DNA of 20,167 bases from Deltaproteobacteria bacterium (GCA_021163945.1 JAGGTC010000064.1:1-20167); one strand, 5' to 3'; positions 1 to 7,894 are shown, counted from the stretch's first letter. Numbers and translations are program-made. Notes: generated by a model not told the origin, from the letters alone.

Positions 1-37
1 GTCTAAAGTATAGCCAAAAAATAAATTCAACAATTTA

Positions 38-2458
38 TTAACTATTTATTTTTACAACTTTAGATAAACCAACCACATTTTCTTCTTCATTTATACTCAT
101 TAATTTAACACCCTTTGCCAATCTACCTAAGACAGGGATCTGTTTTGCCCGCAAGCGGATGATTTTACCCTGACTGCTAATTAACAAAATTTCATCACCC
201 TTTTCAACACAGACCATACCCACCACAAAACCGGTCTTATTGCTGGTCTTTATAGCAATAATACCACTTCCACCCCTCCTTTGGGCCCTAAATTCTGATG
301 TCTTTACCCTCTTCCCATAGCCATTCTTTGTTGATATTAAGATAAATTCATCACTTGATTTTAAAATTTCCATACCTATAATTACATCATCTCCTGCCAA
401 ACGCATTCCCCTTATTCCTCTAGATTGCCTCCCTGTAGCCCTTATCTCTGATTCTTTAAATCTTATGGCCTTTCCATTTTTGGTCAGCAAAAGTATTTCA
501 TCCCCCTCATCTACTAGTCCCCCGGCCACAAGTCCATCATTTTCATCAATATTGATCCCTTTAATACCCCTTATAGTAGAGGCCAAGTAAGAAAATTGGC
601 TTAGTAGCGTCTTTTTGATTAATCCCTTTTTAGTGACCATAAACACAAAGGCCTCTCTATTAAAGTCCTCCACAGATAGGACAAAGGCAATGGCCTCTTT
701 GAGACCAAGGTTTAATAAATTTACCAATGGTTTCCCTGAAGCCGTTCGACCTGCTGATGGGATTTCGTGTACCTTTAAACTATAGGCCATTCCACTTTTT
801 GTAAAGATCAATAGATGATTATAGGTTGAGGTAACAAATATGCGCTGAGCAAGATCTCCCCTTTTGGTGTCTACACCTATAATTCCCCTTCCACCCCGGC
901 GCTGACTTTGATATGCCTCAAGTGGTGTCCTTTTTACATAACCACGATGTGTTAATGTAACTACCACCTGTTCATTTACAATAAGGTCTTCTAAGGAGAT
1001 GTGTTCTCTATAGGGTCTAATTTCTGTCTTTCTTTCGTCTTTATATAACTGCCTTATTTCTAAAAGCTCTTCTTTTATAATTTTGGAGACCATCTCTCTG
1101 CTGATTAAGATGGTCTTGTAGCGTTCAATGGCCTTTAGTAATGAGTTATAATCCTCAATTAATTTATCCCTTTCTAGTTTGGTCAAGCGTTGCAGTTTTG
1201 TGTCTAAAATTGCCTGCGCCTGCTGCTCACTGAGGGGGAGTTTGGCCATTAGATACTCCTTGGCCTGCTTTGGATTGGCCGAGCCCCTGATCAAGGCAAT
1301 AACTTGGTCAAGGTGTTCTACTGCAATCTTTAGGCCCTCTAATAGATGGGCCTGTTCTCTGGCCTTTTTTAATTCATACCTTGTTCGACGAACAATGACC
1401 TCACGACGATGTTCCAAGAAATAGTGTATTAGGTCTTTTAGGCCAAGTATCAAAGGGCGGTTATTGACCAGTGCCAACATTATAATGCCATAGCTAATTT
1501 CTAAAGGGGTATAGGCATATAATTGATTCAAAATAGTCTTTTTATTTTCCCCATTTTTTAGCTCAATAACTACCCGAATGCCTGTTCTGTCCGATTCATC
1601 TCTTATCTCACTAATTCCATCTATCCTTTTTGTCTTTATAAGTTCAGCAATCTTTTTTATTAATTTTGCCTTACATACCTGATAAGGGATCTCTGTAATT
1701 ACCAAAAGCTCTTTACCCTTTCTCTGTTCTATTTTTGTACGCCCCCTAATACGGATAGTCCCCTTTCCTGATAGGTAGGCCTCTTTTATGCCTTCTTGCC
1801 CACAAATGATGCCACCAGTTGGAAAATCAGGGCCAGGTACAATTTTCATCAATTCTTCTAAAGAGATGAAAGGATTATCTAAATAGGCAATCATCGCATC
1901 TATTATCTCTCTTAAATTGTGGGGTGGAATATTGGTAGCCATCCCCACAGCTATCCCAGATGAGCCATTGAGCAACAAATTGGGTAGGCGTGTAGGGAGC
2001 ACTACAGGCTCTTTGAGTGTCCCGTCATAATTTGGCACCCAATCAACTGTCTCCTTCTCTAAATCCAACAAAAGCTCATGGGCTATACGGCTCATGCGTA
2101 CCTCTGTATAACGCATGGCCGCGGGTGGGTCTCCATCAATAGATCCAAAATTCCCTTGCCCATCTATTAAGGGATAACGTATAGAAAATGGTTGGGCCAA
2201 ACGCACTAAGGCATCATAGACAGGGGCATCACCATGGGGGTGGTACTTACCTATGACATCACCTACAATTCTTGCAGATTTTTTGTGTGGTTTATTCCAG
2301 TCGTTGCCCAAAACCTTCATAGTGTAAAGAATGCGTCGATGCACCGGTTTTAGGCCATCCCTTACATCGGGCAATGCCCGCCCGATGATGACACTCATGG
2401 CATAGTCTAAATAGGAGTGCTTTATTTCCTCTTCTATTGGGACTATTTTGGTTTGCAT
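38..2458 (-). CDS. gyrA: DNA gyrase subunit A
   Basis: Breakage-reunion subunit of DNA gyrase, which works with GyrB to introduce negative supercoils. I take the ATG at 2458 (806 aa), which gives the usual family N-terminus (IVPIEEEIK..YLDYAMSVI). A TTG at 2485 would add nine unlikely residues. Visible: the winged-helix region with HPHGD (residues 73-77), the active-site tyrosine in AAMRYTE (Tyr117), a coiled-coil stretch around 340-470, and a C-terminal beta-pinwheel opening with a GyrA box QRRGGRG (519-525). That box argues for GyrA over ParC. A second box-like QRRGGSG lies at 726-732. The position equal to E. coli Ser83 is Ala78, followed by Pro79; the Asp87 equivalent is kept (Asp82). It lies alone, divergent from a tRNA gene, with no clear Shine-Dalgarno and no promoter I can assign with confidence. 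Confidence 0.96.
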   Translation of the reverse strand: MQTKIVPIEEEIKHSYLDYAMSVIIGRALPDVRDGLKPVHRRILYTMKVLGNDWNKPHKKSARIVGDVIGKYHPHGDAPVYDALVRLAQPFSIRYPLIDGQGNFGSIDGDPPAAMRYTEVRMSRIAHELLLDLEKETVDWVPNYDGTLKEPVVLPTRLPNLLLNGSSGIAVGMATNIPPHNLREIIDAMIAYLDNPFISLEELMKIVPGPDFPTGGIICGQEGIKEAYLSGKGTIRIRGRTKIEQRKGKELLVITEIPYQVCKAKLIKKIAELIKTKRIDGISEIRDESDRTGIRVVIELKNGENKKTILNQLYAYTPLEISYGIIMLALVNNRPLILGLKDLIHYFLEHRREVIVRRTRYELKKAREQAHLLEGLKIAVEHLDQVIALIRGSANPKQAKEYLMAKLPLSEQQAQAILDTKLQRLTKLERDKLIEDYNSLLKAIERYKTILISREMVSKIIKEELLEIRQLYKDERKTEIRPYREHISLEDLIVNEQVVVTLTHRGYVKRTPLEAYQSQRRGGRGIIGVDTKRGDLAQRIFVTSTYNHLLIFTKSGMAYSLKVHEIPSAGRTASGKPLVNLLNLGLKEAIAFVLSVEDFNREAFVFMVTKKGLIKKTLLSQFSYLASTIRGIKGINIDENDGLVAGGLVDEGDEILLLTKNGKAIRFKESEIRATGRQSRGIRGMRLAGDDVIIGMEILKSSDEFILISTKNGYGKRVKTSEFRAQRRGGSGIIAIKTSNKTGFVVGMVCVEKGDEILLISSQGKIIRLRAKQIPVLGRLAKGVKLMSINEEENVVGLSKVVKINS

Positions 2459-2497
2459 ACTATAAACATATACTAAAAAGTACAAAAAGTCTAGTAT

Positions 2498-2525
2498 TTG
2501 ACAAATATAGATGATGCTTTATAAT
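2498..2525 (+). promoter_or_regulatory. Sigma70-type promoter of tRNA-Leu
   Basis: A perfect TTGACA (2498-2503), a 16-base spacer and a perfect TATAAT (2520-2525) lie just before the tRNA. The -10 box ends 8 bases before the mature tRNA 5' end, so the expected transcription start is about 2531-2533. That leaves a 5' leader of only 1-3 bases. It is the best consensus promoter in the window. Confidence 0.82.
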
Positions 2526-2533
2526 TAAAGGAG

Positions 2534-2618
2534 GCCGGAGTGGCGGAATAGGAAGACGCGGGGGACTCAAAATCCCCTGGGCCTTGTGCCCATGTGGGTT
2601 CAACTCCCACCTCCGGCA
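2534..2618 (+). tRNA. tRNA-Leu, anticodon CAA
   Basis: The cloverleaf can be folded by eye. The acceptor stem is GCCGGAG (2534-2540) with CTCCGGC (2611-2617), and A2618 is the discriminator. The anticodon stem is GGGGA/TCCCC (2561-2565 with 2573-2577), with loop CTCAAAA and anticodon CAA at 2568-2570, reading UUG. A class II long variable arm is present (GGGC/GCCC, 2579-2591), as expected for leucine. The T stem is GTGGG/CCCAC (2594-2598 with 2606-2610) with a TTCAACT loop. No CCA is encoded, so it must be added after transcription. It stands alone, downstream of a strong promoter. I see no convincing terminator after it, only T-rich sequence and a 5-bp hairpin (2640-2652) with no following T run. 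Confidence 0.95.
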
Positions 2619-2687
2619 TTAATTATTTTTCAAGACCTAGGATTAAAAATCCAAACAAAACTGCACTAGTAGCCTCTATCTTGGATA

Positions 2688-2716
2688 TTGACCGACTAAA
2701 AAAACCCTGTTAGAAA
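2688..2716 (+). promoter_or_regulatory. Possible promoter of the carboxylase-pilus operon
   Basis: TTGACC (2688-2693), a 17-base spacer and TAGAAA (2711-2716) precede the biotin carboxylase ATG (2724) by only 7 bases. If used, transcription would begin at or next to the start codon. No good Shine-Dalgarno precedes that ATG, which fits a leaderless message but does not prove it. The -10 match is weak. The same geometry recurs before the TPR gene on the other strand. Confidence 0.35.
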
Positions 2717-2723
2717 GTGCAGA

Positions 2724-4127
2724 ATGCCAAAGATATTGATTGCAAACAGGGGAGAGATTGCCATAAGGATAATGCAGGCCTGTAAAGAGCTAGGCCTAGA
2801 CTATATAGCTGTCTATACCAAGGAGGATGAGGCCTCATTACATGTAAGGAGGGCCATTGAGGAAAGGGGTAAAGAGAGTGTATTTAGAATCTCTAGCTAT
2901 CTTGACCCCAATGAGTTTTTAGAGGTAGCAGACTATACCAAGTGTGATGCCATTCATCCTGGTTATGGTTTCTTGACAGAAAACTATCGTTTTGCTAGGA
3001 GATTGGCCATTCGCAAGAGGCCGCTTATCTTTATAGGGCCACGCTGGGAGGTATTAAGAGAGTTTGGCAGTAAGATTAATACAAAATGTATAGCAAAAAG
3101 ATTGGGCATCCCCGTTGTCCCTGGTTCAGATAAGCCAATCTATAATGAGATTGAGGCAGAGAATATTGCCCTGGAGCTCTTTCATAGGCAATGGGAAGAG
3201 GGCATAAAAAGGCCAGCCATTTTGGTAAAGGCCTCAATGGGCAGTGGGGGGATGGGGATCGAAGAGGTTACCCACCCAATAGAGTTGAGGAGGGTTTACC
3301 GGCGTCTAAGACAATATGTCAAAAGACAGTTTGGTGATGAAGATGTACTTTTAGAGAGAAAGTTTCCTGTATTCAACCACATTGAGGTTCAATTGGTCTG
3401 CAGTCAGCATGGAGAGGCCGTACACTTTGGGACAAGAAACTGTACTATTCAAAGTGTCTTTCGACAAAAGAGAATAGAGGTTGCCCCTGCCTTTAATCAT
3501 AACTATAAATACCAATTTGACCCAGAAGAAGTGACCAAAAGGGCCATCCAATATTCTCTAAAAATGGCAGATTATGTAGGCTACGATAGTGTGGGGACAT
3601 GGGAGTGGATAGTTACCCCAGAAGGGCAGTTATACCTTTTAGAGGTAAATCCAAGAATTCAGGTAGAAAGCGGGGTATCTGGGAGTATTACAAAGATAAG
3701 GCACCTGCCTGTTGGTGTGGACTTGGTCAAGGAGCAAATTCGCATCGCCTTAGGTGAAAAGTTGGGTTATAAACAAAAGCACATTTCATTTCATGGGGCA
3801 AGCATAGAATTTAGACTGGTAGCAGAGGATACAAAATGTGGCTTTAAACCATGGGGAGGTACCATTACAAAATTTCAATTGCCCAAATATGATTGGTTAA
3901 AGGTTTATACACATGTACCCAGTGATAGGCCTTATTCTATACCCAGTGATTATGATCCCAACCTGGCCTTGGCTATTGTTTGGGGCAGGGATATAGAAGA
4001 GGCAAAGGAGAGGGGAGAGAAGTTTTTAAATGAAATCAAGATTGAGGGTAAAAATCAGGAGGCATCAATTGTCACTAATATTGAATTTTTAAAGGAGAAA
4101 TTAAAGAAGATACAGATGTTTGAATAG
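2724..4127 (+). CDS. accC: Biotin carboxylase subunit of an acetyl/acyl-CoA carboxylase
   Basis: ATP-dependent carboxylation of carrier-bound biotin, first half-reaction of acetyl-CoA carboxylase. 467 aa, slightly longer than the usual ~450, with no biotinyl domain of its own. The N-terminal domain opens with the family signature ILIANRGEIAIRI. An ATP-grasp core follows: Lys117, Lys169 before the glycine-rich loop SMGSGGMG (171-178), HIEVQ at 219-223, and the active-site strip Glu307, Asn309, Arg311, Gln313, Val314, Glu315. Several usually fixed positions differ. The ERDCSxQRRxQK region reads TRNCTIQSVFRQK, and the segment after VE is SGVSG instead of HPVTE. It heads a run with the carboxyltransferase 3 bases downstream. 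The first step in fatty-acid synthesis is the likely role. A carboxylase for another acyl-CoA cannot be excluded from sequence alone. Confidence 0.9.
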   Translation: MPKILIANRGEIAIRIMQACKELGLDYIAVYTKEDEASLHVRRAIEERGKESVFRISSYLDPNEFLEVADYTKCDAIHPGYGFLTENYRFARRLAIRKRPLIFIGPRWEVLREFGSKINTKCIAKRLGIPVVPGSDKPIYNEIEAENIALELFHRQWEEGIKRPAILVKASMGSGGMGIEEVTHPIELRRVYRRLRQYVKRQFGDEDVLLERKFPVFNHIEVQLVCSQHGEAVHFGTRNCTIQSVFRQKRIEVAPAFNHNYKYQFDPEEVTKRAIQYSLKMADYVGYDSVGTWEWIVTPEGQLYLLEVNPRIQVESGVSGSITKIRHLPVGVDLVKEQIRIALGEKLGYKQKHISFHGASIEFRLVAEDTKCGFKPWGGTITKFQLPKYDWLKVYTHVPSDRPYSIPSDYDPNLALAIVWGRDIEEAKERGEKFLNEIKIEGKNQEASIVTNIEFLKEKLKKIQMFE

Positions 4128-4130
4128 CCT

Positions 4131-6368
4131 ATGTTAGAACTGGAAAAGAAAATAGAACATTTAAGAAAAGACCTTGACTATATAACAGATATCAAGGGAG
4201 AGATCTTTGGTGAGCGGCTTACAGAGATAAGGAATTGGTTAAGTGAGATTGCCAAAAAAATATATGAATTGCCAAGGGAGAGGGCAGAAACCGCCCTAAA
4301 TGATATTGAGGCCCAAATAGAATTCTTTGAGCAAGAGGCAGAAAAGTACCTTGAGCCCTTAGATTATGTAAGGATTGCCCGCCATCCATATCGAATGACA
4401 CTAAAAGACATACTAGAAAATGTCTACGACGACTATACAGAGCTGGGAGGGGAGGAAAAGTGCAATATTGACCCTGCTATGGTAGTTGCTAGGGCAACCA
4501 TCTCAAGGAGGGTAGGAAGTAGGGTCTATACACATCAAGTAATGGTAATTGGTCATGAAAAGGGGCACGGTGAGGAGTTTAGAAATGGTGGGAGTGCCAA
4601 GCCTTGGGGAAACGAGAAGGCCTTGCGTTTTATGAGGGTAGCAGAGACAGAGGGCATACCAATCCACACTTATATCTTTACCCCAGGTGCCTACCCTATT
4701 GAGGACCCCCCAGGTGCTGCCCAGCAGATTGCCAGAAATCTATATGCCATGGCCCGTCTCAAGGTCCCTATTATTGCTGTAATTTCAGAAGGAGGCTCTG
4801 GCGGTGCTGAGGCCATAGGCCTAGCCGATTTGCGCCTTATGTTTTCTCATGGCTACTACTCTGTAATCTCTCCAGAGGGGGCAGCGGCCATAGAGGGGAA
4901 GATCAAAGAGGGGCAGGACCTCCCACCTGAACTAGTAAAATCTTGTGCAGAACAGCTAAAGATTACTGCCTCAGAAAATCTCAAATTGGGTACCATTGAC
5001 CGGATTATCCAAGAGCCCCCACTTGGGGCAAAAGGCGATGATTTTGAGTTTTTTAACCAGCTAAAACATGAAATGATAAAGGCCACCGATGAAGTGGTGT
5101 TAAAGGTAAGGGGCCTTAGTGTATTGAGGGGTTACTATGTTAAAAAGAAGACAGGGGAGAAAAACAATGCTGTTTATGTCCGGTGGGAGCTGGATGAGAA
5201 GGAGATCTCCAAACTCCTAAAACAGAGGGCAGAAAAATATGAAAACATGGGTAGGGGTTTCTTTGCCGACAGGAGGAGTTTTTTAAAAAAGAGGGTGGAT
5301 GAGGTCTGCTATGGGTGGTTAAAAATCAAGTCTCTCCTTTATTTTGGTATATTTAAAAGGCCCTATCGTTGGGTGAAAAGATTTGTAGATGACCTAAGGG
5401 GGGAGTTTCTTATTATAACAGATAGGGTGCTTCGGCCATTCACCAATTTGAAGGGGGCAATTGAGAAGAAATTTAAAAGGCCAACAGTGCAGTTGGCCTA
5501 TGAAGTACCCCCAAAGGAGGATACCTACCTTGGAGAGATATATGTAAGCCCACTAGCCAATGAGGATCGAACAATAAGCTGCCCTAATGCCCTACGCTAT
5601 GGTTGCTATGACATTTGGGTCCCAGACCTCTATGGTGAGCTAAATGGTGTCTGCCCCAATTGTGGGCATCACTTTCCCCTTGAATATCAGTGGTATATGA
5701 ATCACCTCTTTGATAAACACAGTATAAAGGAGTTTAATACAGAGATTGCCTCTATAAATCCCCTGGGATACCAGGGCTTTGATGAAAAACTAAAAGAGGC
5801 TGTGAGGAAGACAAAACGCCACAGTGCCCTAATTACATTTGATGCAAGGGTAAGGGGTATCTCTTTAGTGGTTGTTATGCTCTATAGCGATTTTAGGAAT
5901 GGGACAGTGGGGGCCGCAGAGGGTGAAAAATTCATTTTGGCCTGTAAGAGGGCAAAGGTCTTGCGTAGGCCCCTTTTGGCCTACGTGCATGGGACAGCAG
6001 GCATTAGGATCCATGAGGGTACAATAGGGGTGGTGCAAATGCCCAAGTGTACTGTAGCGGTGAGGGAGTATATTGAGGCAGGCGGTCTTTACATCGTCGT
6101 CTATGACAACAATTCCTATGCGGGCCCAGTGGCCAGCTTTCTTGGGTGTGCCCCATATCAATTTGCCATTAGATCCTCACGTGTTGGATTTGCTGGGCCA
6201 AGGGTGATCAGGGAGACAACAGGTGAGGATGTTCCCCCTGATTATCACTCTGCAGAAAATGCCTTAAAGCGTGGGCACATTCAGGGTATTTGGGATAGGC
6301 GTGATTTTAGAAAAAATCTATATATGGCATTGATTACCATGGGTGGAAAAAATCTTTATTATCGCTAA
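4131..6368 (+). CDS. Fused acetyl-CoA carboxylase carboxyltransferase (AccA-AccD in one chain)
   Basis: Moves the carboxyl group from carboxybiotin to acetyl-CoA to give malonyl-CoA. The 745-aa chain has an AccA-like half first: a coiled start, RIARHPYRMTLKDIL near 81-95, the TPGAYP motif at 184-189, SEGGSGGAEAIG at 219-230 and YSVISPEGAA at 243-252. A basic linker of about 160 residues follows (roughly 315-480). The AccD-like half then has zinc-ribbon cysteines 484, 492, 508 and 511, a crotonase-like core, and GFAGPRVI at 686-693. The alpha-then-beta order is the reverse of the beta-then-alpha order seen in actinobacterial and mitochondrial carboxyltransferases. The first zinc pair is C-x7-C instead of C-x2-C, and the AccD oxyanion segment reads TAGIRIHEG in place of the usual GGARMQEG. 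Three-base gaps on both sides suggest translational coupling; no Shine-Dalgarno is evident. Confidence 0.9.
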   Translation: MLELEKKIEHLRKDLDYITDIKGEIFGERLTEIRNWLSEIAKKIYELPRERAETALNDIEAQIEFFEQEAEKYLEPLDYVRIARHPYRMTLKDILENVYDDYTELGGEEKCNIDPAMVVARATISRRVGSRVYTHQVMVIGHEKGHGEEFRNGGSAKPWGNEKALRFMRVAETEGIPIHTYIFTPGAYPIEDPPGAAQQIARNLYAMARLKVPIIAVISEGGSGGAEAIGLADLRLMFSHGYYSVISPEGAAAIEGKIKEGQDLPPELVKSCAEQLKITASENLKLGTIDRIIQEPPLGAKGDDFEFFNQLKHEMIKATDEVVLKVRGLSVLRGYYVKKKTGEKNNAVYVRWELDEKEISKLLKQRAEKYENMGRGFFADRRSFLKKRVDEVCYGWLKIKSLLYFGIFKRPYRWVKRFVDDLRGEFLIITDRVLRPFTNLKGAIEKKFKRPTVQLAYEVPPKEDTYLGEIYVSPLANEDRTISCPNALRYGCYDIWVPDLYGELNGVCPNCGHHFPLEYQWYMNHLFDKHSIKEFNTEIASINPLGYQGFDEKLKEAVRKTKRHSALITFDARVRGISLVVVMLYSDFRNGTVGAAEGEKFILACKRAKVLRRPLLAYVHGTAGIRIHEGTIGVVQMPKCTVAVREYIEAGGLYIVVYDNNSYAGPVASFLGCAPYQFAIRSSRVGFAGPRVIRETTGEDVPPDYHSAENALKRGHIQGIWDRRDFRKNLYMALITMGGKNLYYR

Positions 6369-6371
6369 TCT

Positions 6372-7013
6372 ATGGAAAATATAGGCGAGATAATAAAAAA
6401 ATACAAGGCCAATCCATTTGAGGTCTATCCTGTATTAACGCCCCATACTGGATATGTCCACCTAATGGTAAAATTGGGTCAAACGGTAAAAAGGCCAATT
6501 GACCCTTGGCAGCAAAAAGGGGGTACCCTGCTTTATACAATTTTGCGGCAGGGTAATCTTAAACGTATCTATGCACCTATTGATGGTGAGATAATGGATA
6601 TAAAAAGGGAGTTAGATGAGCAGTTTGTGGAGGCAAATACCTACCTTATGTCTATTAGGCACCCATTGACAGAGGATGAGATAATAGATAAGATTTTATC
6701 AGATTTTCTTGATATCTTTCGTGCCCCAGAGGCCGCCAAATACTATTTTGTACCAGAGCTTGCAAAGAAGATAGAAGAGAGGGGATTGCAAAAGGTAATA
6801 ATCCAACCAGGGGAAGAAATCCTGATCATGTCCCGTATGAAAAGGGATATACACTTAGTCTATGAAGGCAAACCAGGCATTATTCATACTGTTTATTTTA
6901 GGCCCAATGTTACTATACCAGAAGGTGAGCCACTTTTGGGCATCTGTCCTCCAGAGAGGGTCTCATTTATCAATGATTTGGTACAAAGGATAAGATTGGA
7001 ATGGAAGGTCTAG
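6372..7013 (+). CDS. Biotin-carrier protein with two biotinyl/lipoyl-like domains
   Basis: Probable biotin carboxyl carrier that shuttles CO2 between the two preceding enzymes. 213 aa. The C-terminal half (about 147-195) fits a biotinyl hammerhead: strand, turn SRMKRD at 154-159, a strand with GKPGIIHTV, then IPEGEPLLGI. On that alignment Lys157 is the biotin acceptor, in Met-Lys-Arg context rather than the usual Ala-Met-Lys-Met. The N-terminal half (about 25-97) looks like a second hammerhead: GYVHLMVKLGQTV, a hairpin with LRQGNLKR, then YAPIDGEI. It lacks the acceptor motif. No canonical BCCP proline/alanine-rich linker is present. The biotin-protein ligase gene overlaps its end by 13 bases. 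The role is inferred mainly from position and fold pattern. A purely structural or acyl-binding role is the main alternative. Confidence 0.75.
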   Translation: MENIGEIIKKYKANPFEVYPVLTPHTGYVHLMVKLGQTVKRPIDPWQQKGGTLLYTILRQGNLKRIYAPIDGEIMDIKRELDEQFVEANTYLMSIRHPLTEDEIIDKILSDFLDIFRAPEAAKYYFVPELAKKIEERGLQKVIIQPGEEILIMSRMKRDIHLVYEGKPGIIHTVYFRPNVTIPEGEPLLGICPPERVSFINDLVQRIRLEWKV

Positions 7014-7885
7014 ATATTATTACAGGTTATTATTTAAAAGAAGAGCTTGATGACCTTAAAAAAAGGGAGCTTGAGCGACACCAAGGGGCAGAGGAGATCC
7101 TCAGGCGGGGGGGGATGATAGGGCATCGTATCTATTTTTATCACATATTGGACCGTACTATGGATGAGGCAAAAAGATATGTCAATGTATTGGAAAGACA
7201 AGGCCTGACCCCCCACTCTGGCACAGTGTTCCTTGCCAAAATGCTCCTTTGTGGGCATGGAAGGTACATGCGGCCTTGGTATGCCCCAATGGGTGGACTG
7301 TGGTATAGTATTTTACTATATCCTGAGGTAGACATACCATATTTTAACCTCTATCCATTGACAGTAGGGATTGCATGTTGTGAGGCAATTTCTGAGATAA
7401 ATATACCTGTTCGCCTAAAATGGATAAATGATTTAATGGTAGATGGGAAAAAGCTAGGTGGTATCCTCAGCGAGACCTATTATTCCCCTATAAGAAAGGA
7501 TCCATATTTGATATTTGGTATTGGGATTAATGTAAATAATACTGACTTTCCAATGCCACTTAAGGATAAGGCAATCTCCTTAAGGCAGATTTTGGGCAGG
7601 AAAATAGATTTAAATAGTTTATTTATCTCTACTCTGGTAAAACTCATTTGGTATATAGGTCTATTGCACTCTGTAGAGGCAAAAGGTAGCACTAAGCCCC
7701 TTATTAAGGCATGGATTAATTATACAGATTCTGTTAAGAGAAGGGTAATCTATGGTGAGGATCTAGAAAGCTCTAGCGGGGAGGAGGCAAGGGTAGTGGG
7801 GATTAAACCAGATGGTGGTTTAATTTTAGAACTAACAGGAGGGAGGCGCCGAATAGTTTATAGTGGAGAGATAATTTATTGCTAA
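7001..7885 (+). CDS. Biotin-protein ligase (biotin-[acetyl-CoA-carboxylase] ligase), divergent
   Basis: Activates biotin with ATP and attaches it to the carrier lysine. 294 aa. The catalytic domain is recognisable: a substrate/ATP loop GHGRYMR at 85-91 in place of the classic GRGRRGR, then WYAPMGGLWYSI, KWINDL at 140-145 (usual KWPNDL), KLGGILSE with Lys151, and FGIGINVNN at 172-180. A small C-terminal SH3-like domain follows (about 235-294). There is no N-terminal helix-turn-helix, so it should not act as a BirA repressor. About 40 extra residues precede the catalytic domain. Its ATG lies inside the end of the carrier gene, with AAAGGA about 10 bases upstream. The altered loop next to a carrier with an altered acceptor motif suggests a matched enzyme-substrate pair. 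Confidence 0.83.
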   Translation: MEGLDIITGYYLKEELDDLKKRELERHQGAEEILRRGGMIGHRIYFYHILDRTMDEAKRYVNVLERQGLTPHSGTVFLAKMLLCGHGRYMRPWYAPMGGLWYSILLYPEVDIPYFNLYPLTVGIACCEAISEINIPVRLKWINDLMVDGKKLGGILSETYYSPIRKDPYLIFGIGINVNNTDFPMPLKDKAISLRQILGRKIDLNSLFISTLVKLIWYIGLLHSVEAKGSTKPLIKAWINYTDSVKRRVIYGEDLESSSGEEARVVGIKPDGGLILELTGGRRRIVYSGEIIYC

Positions 7886-7894
7886 GGAGAGGCT

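Noticed and set aside
2459..2485. Upstream TTG start for gyrA adding nine residues
   Set aside because: The added residues do not match the family start, and the ATG at 2458 gives the expected N-terminus.
2640..2652. Hairpin GGATT-AAA-AATCC after tRNA-Leu as terminator
   Set aside because: Stem of only 5 bp, AT-rich, and no T run follows it.
5865..6161. Open minus-strand frame inside the carboxyltransferase gene
   Set aside because: Antisense shadow of a clear coding region; composition and lack of motifs give no support.
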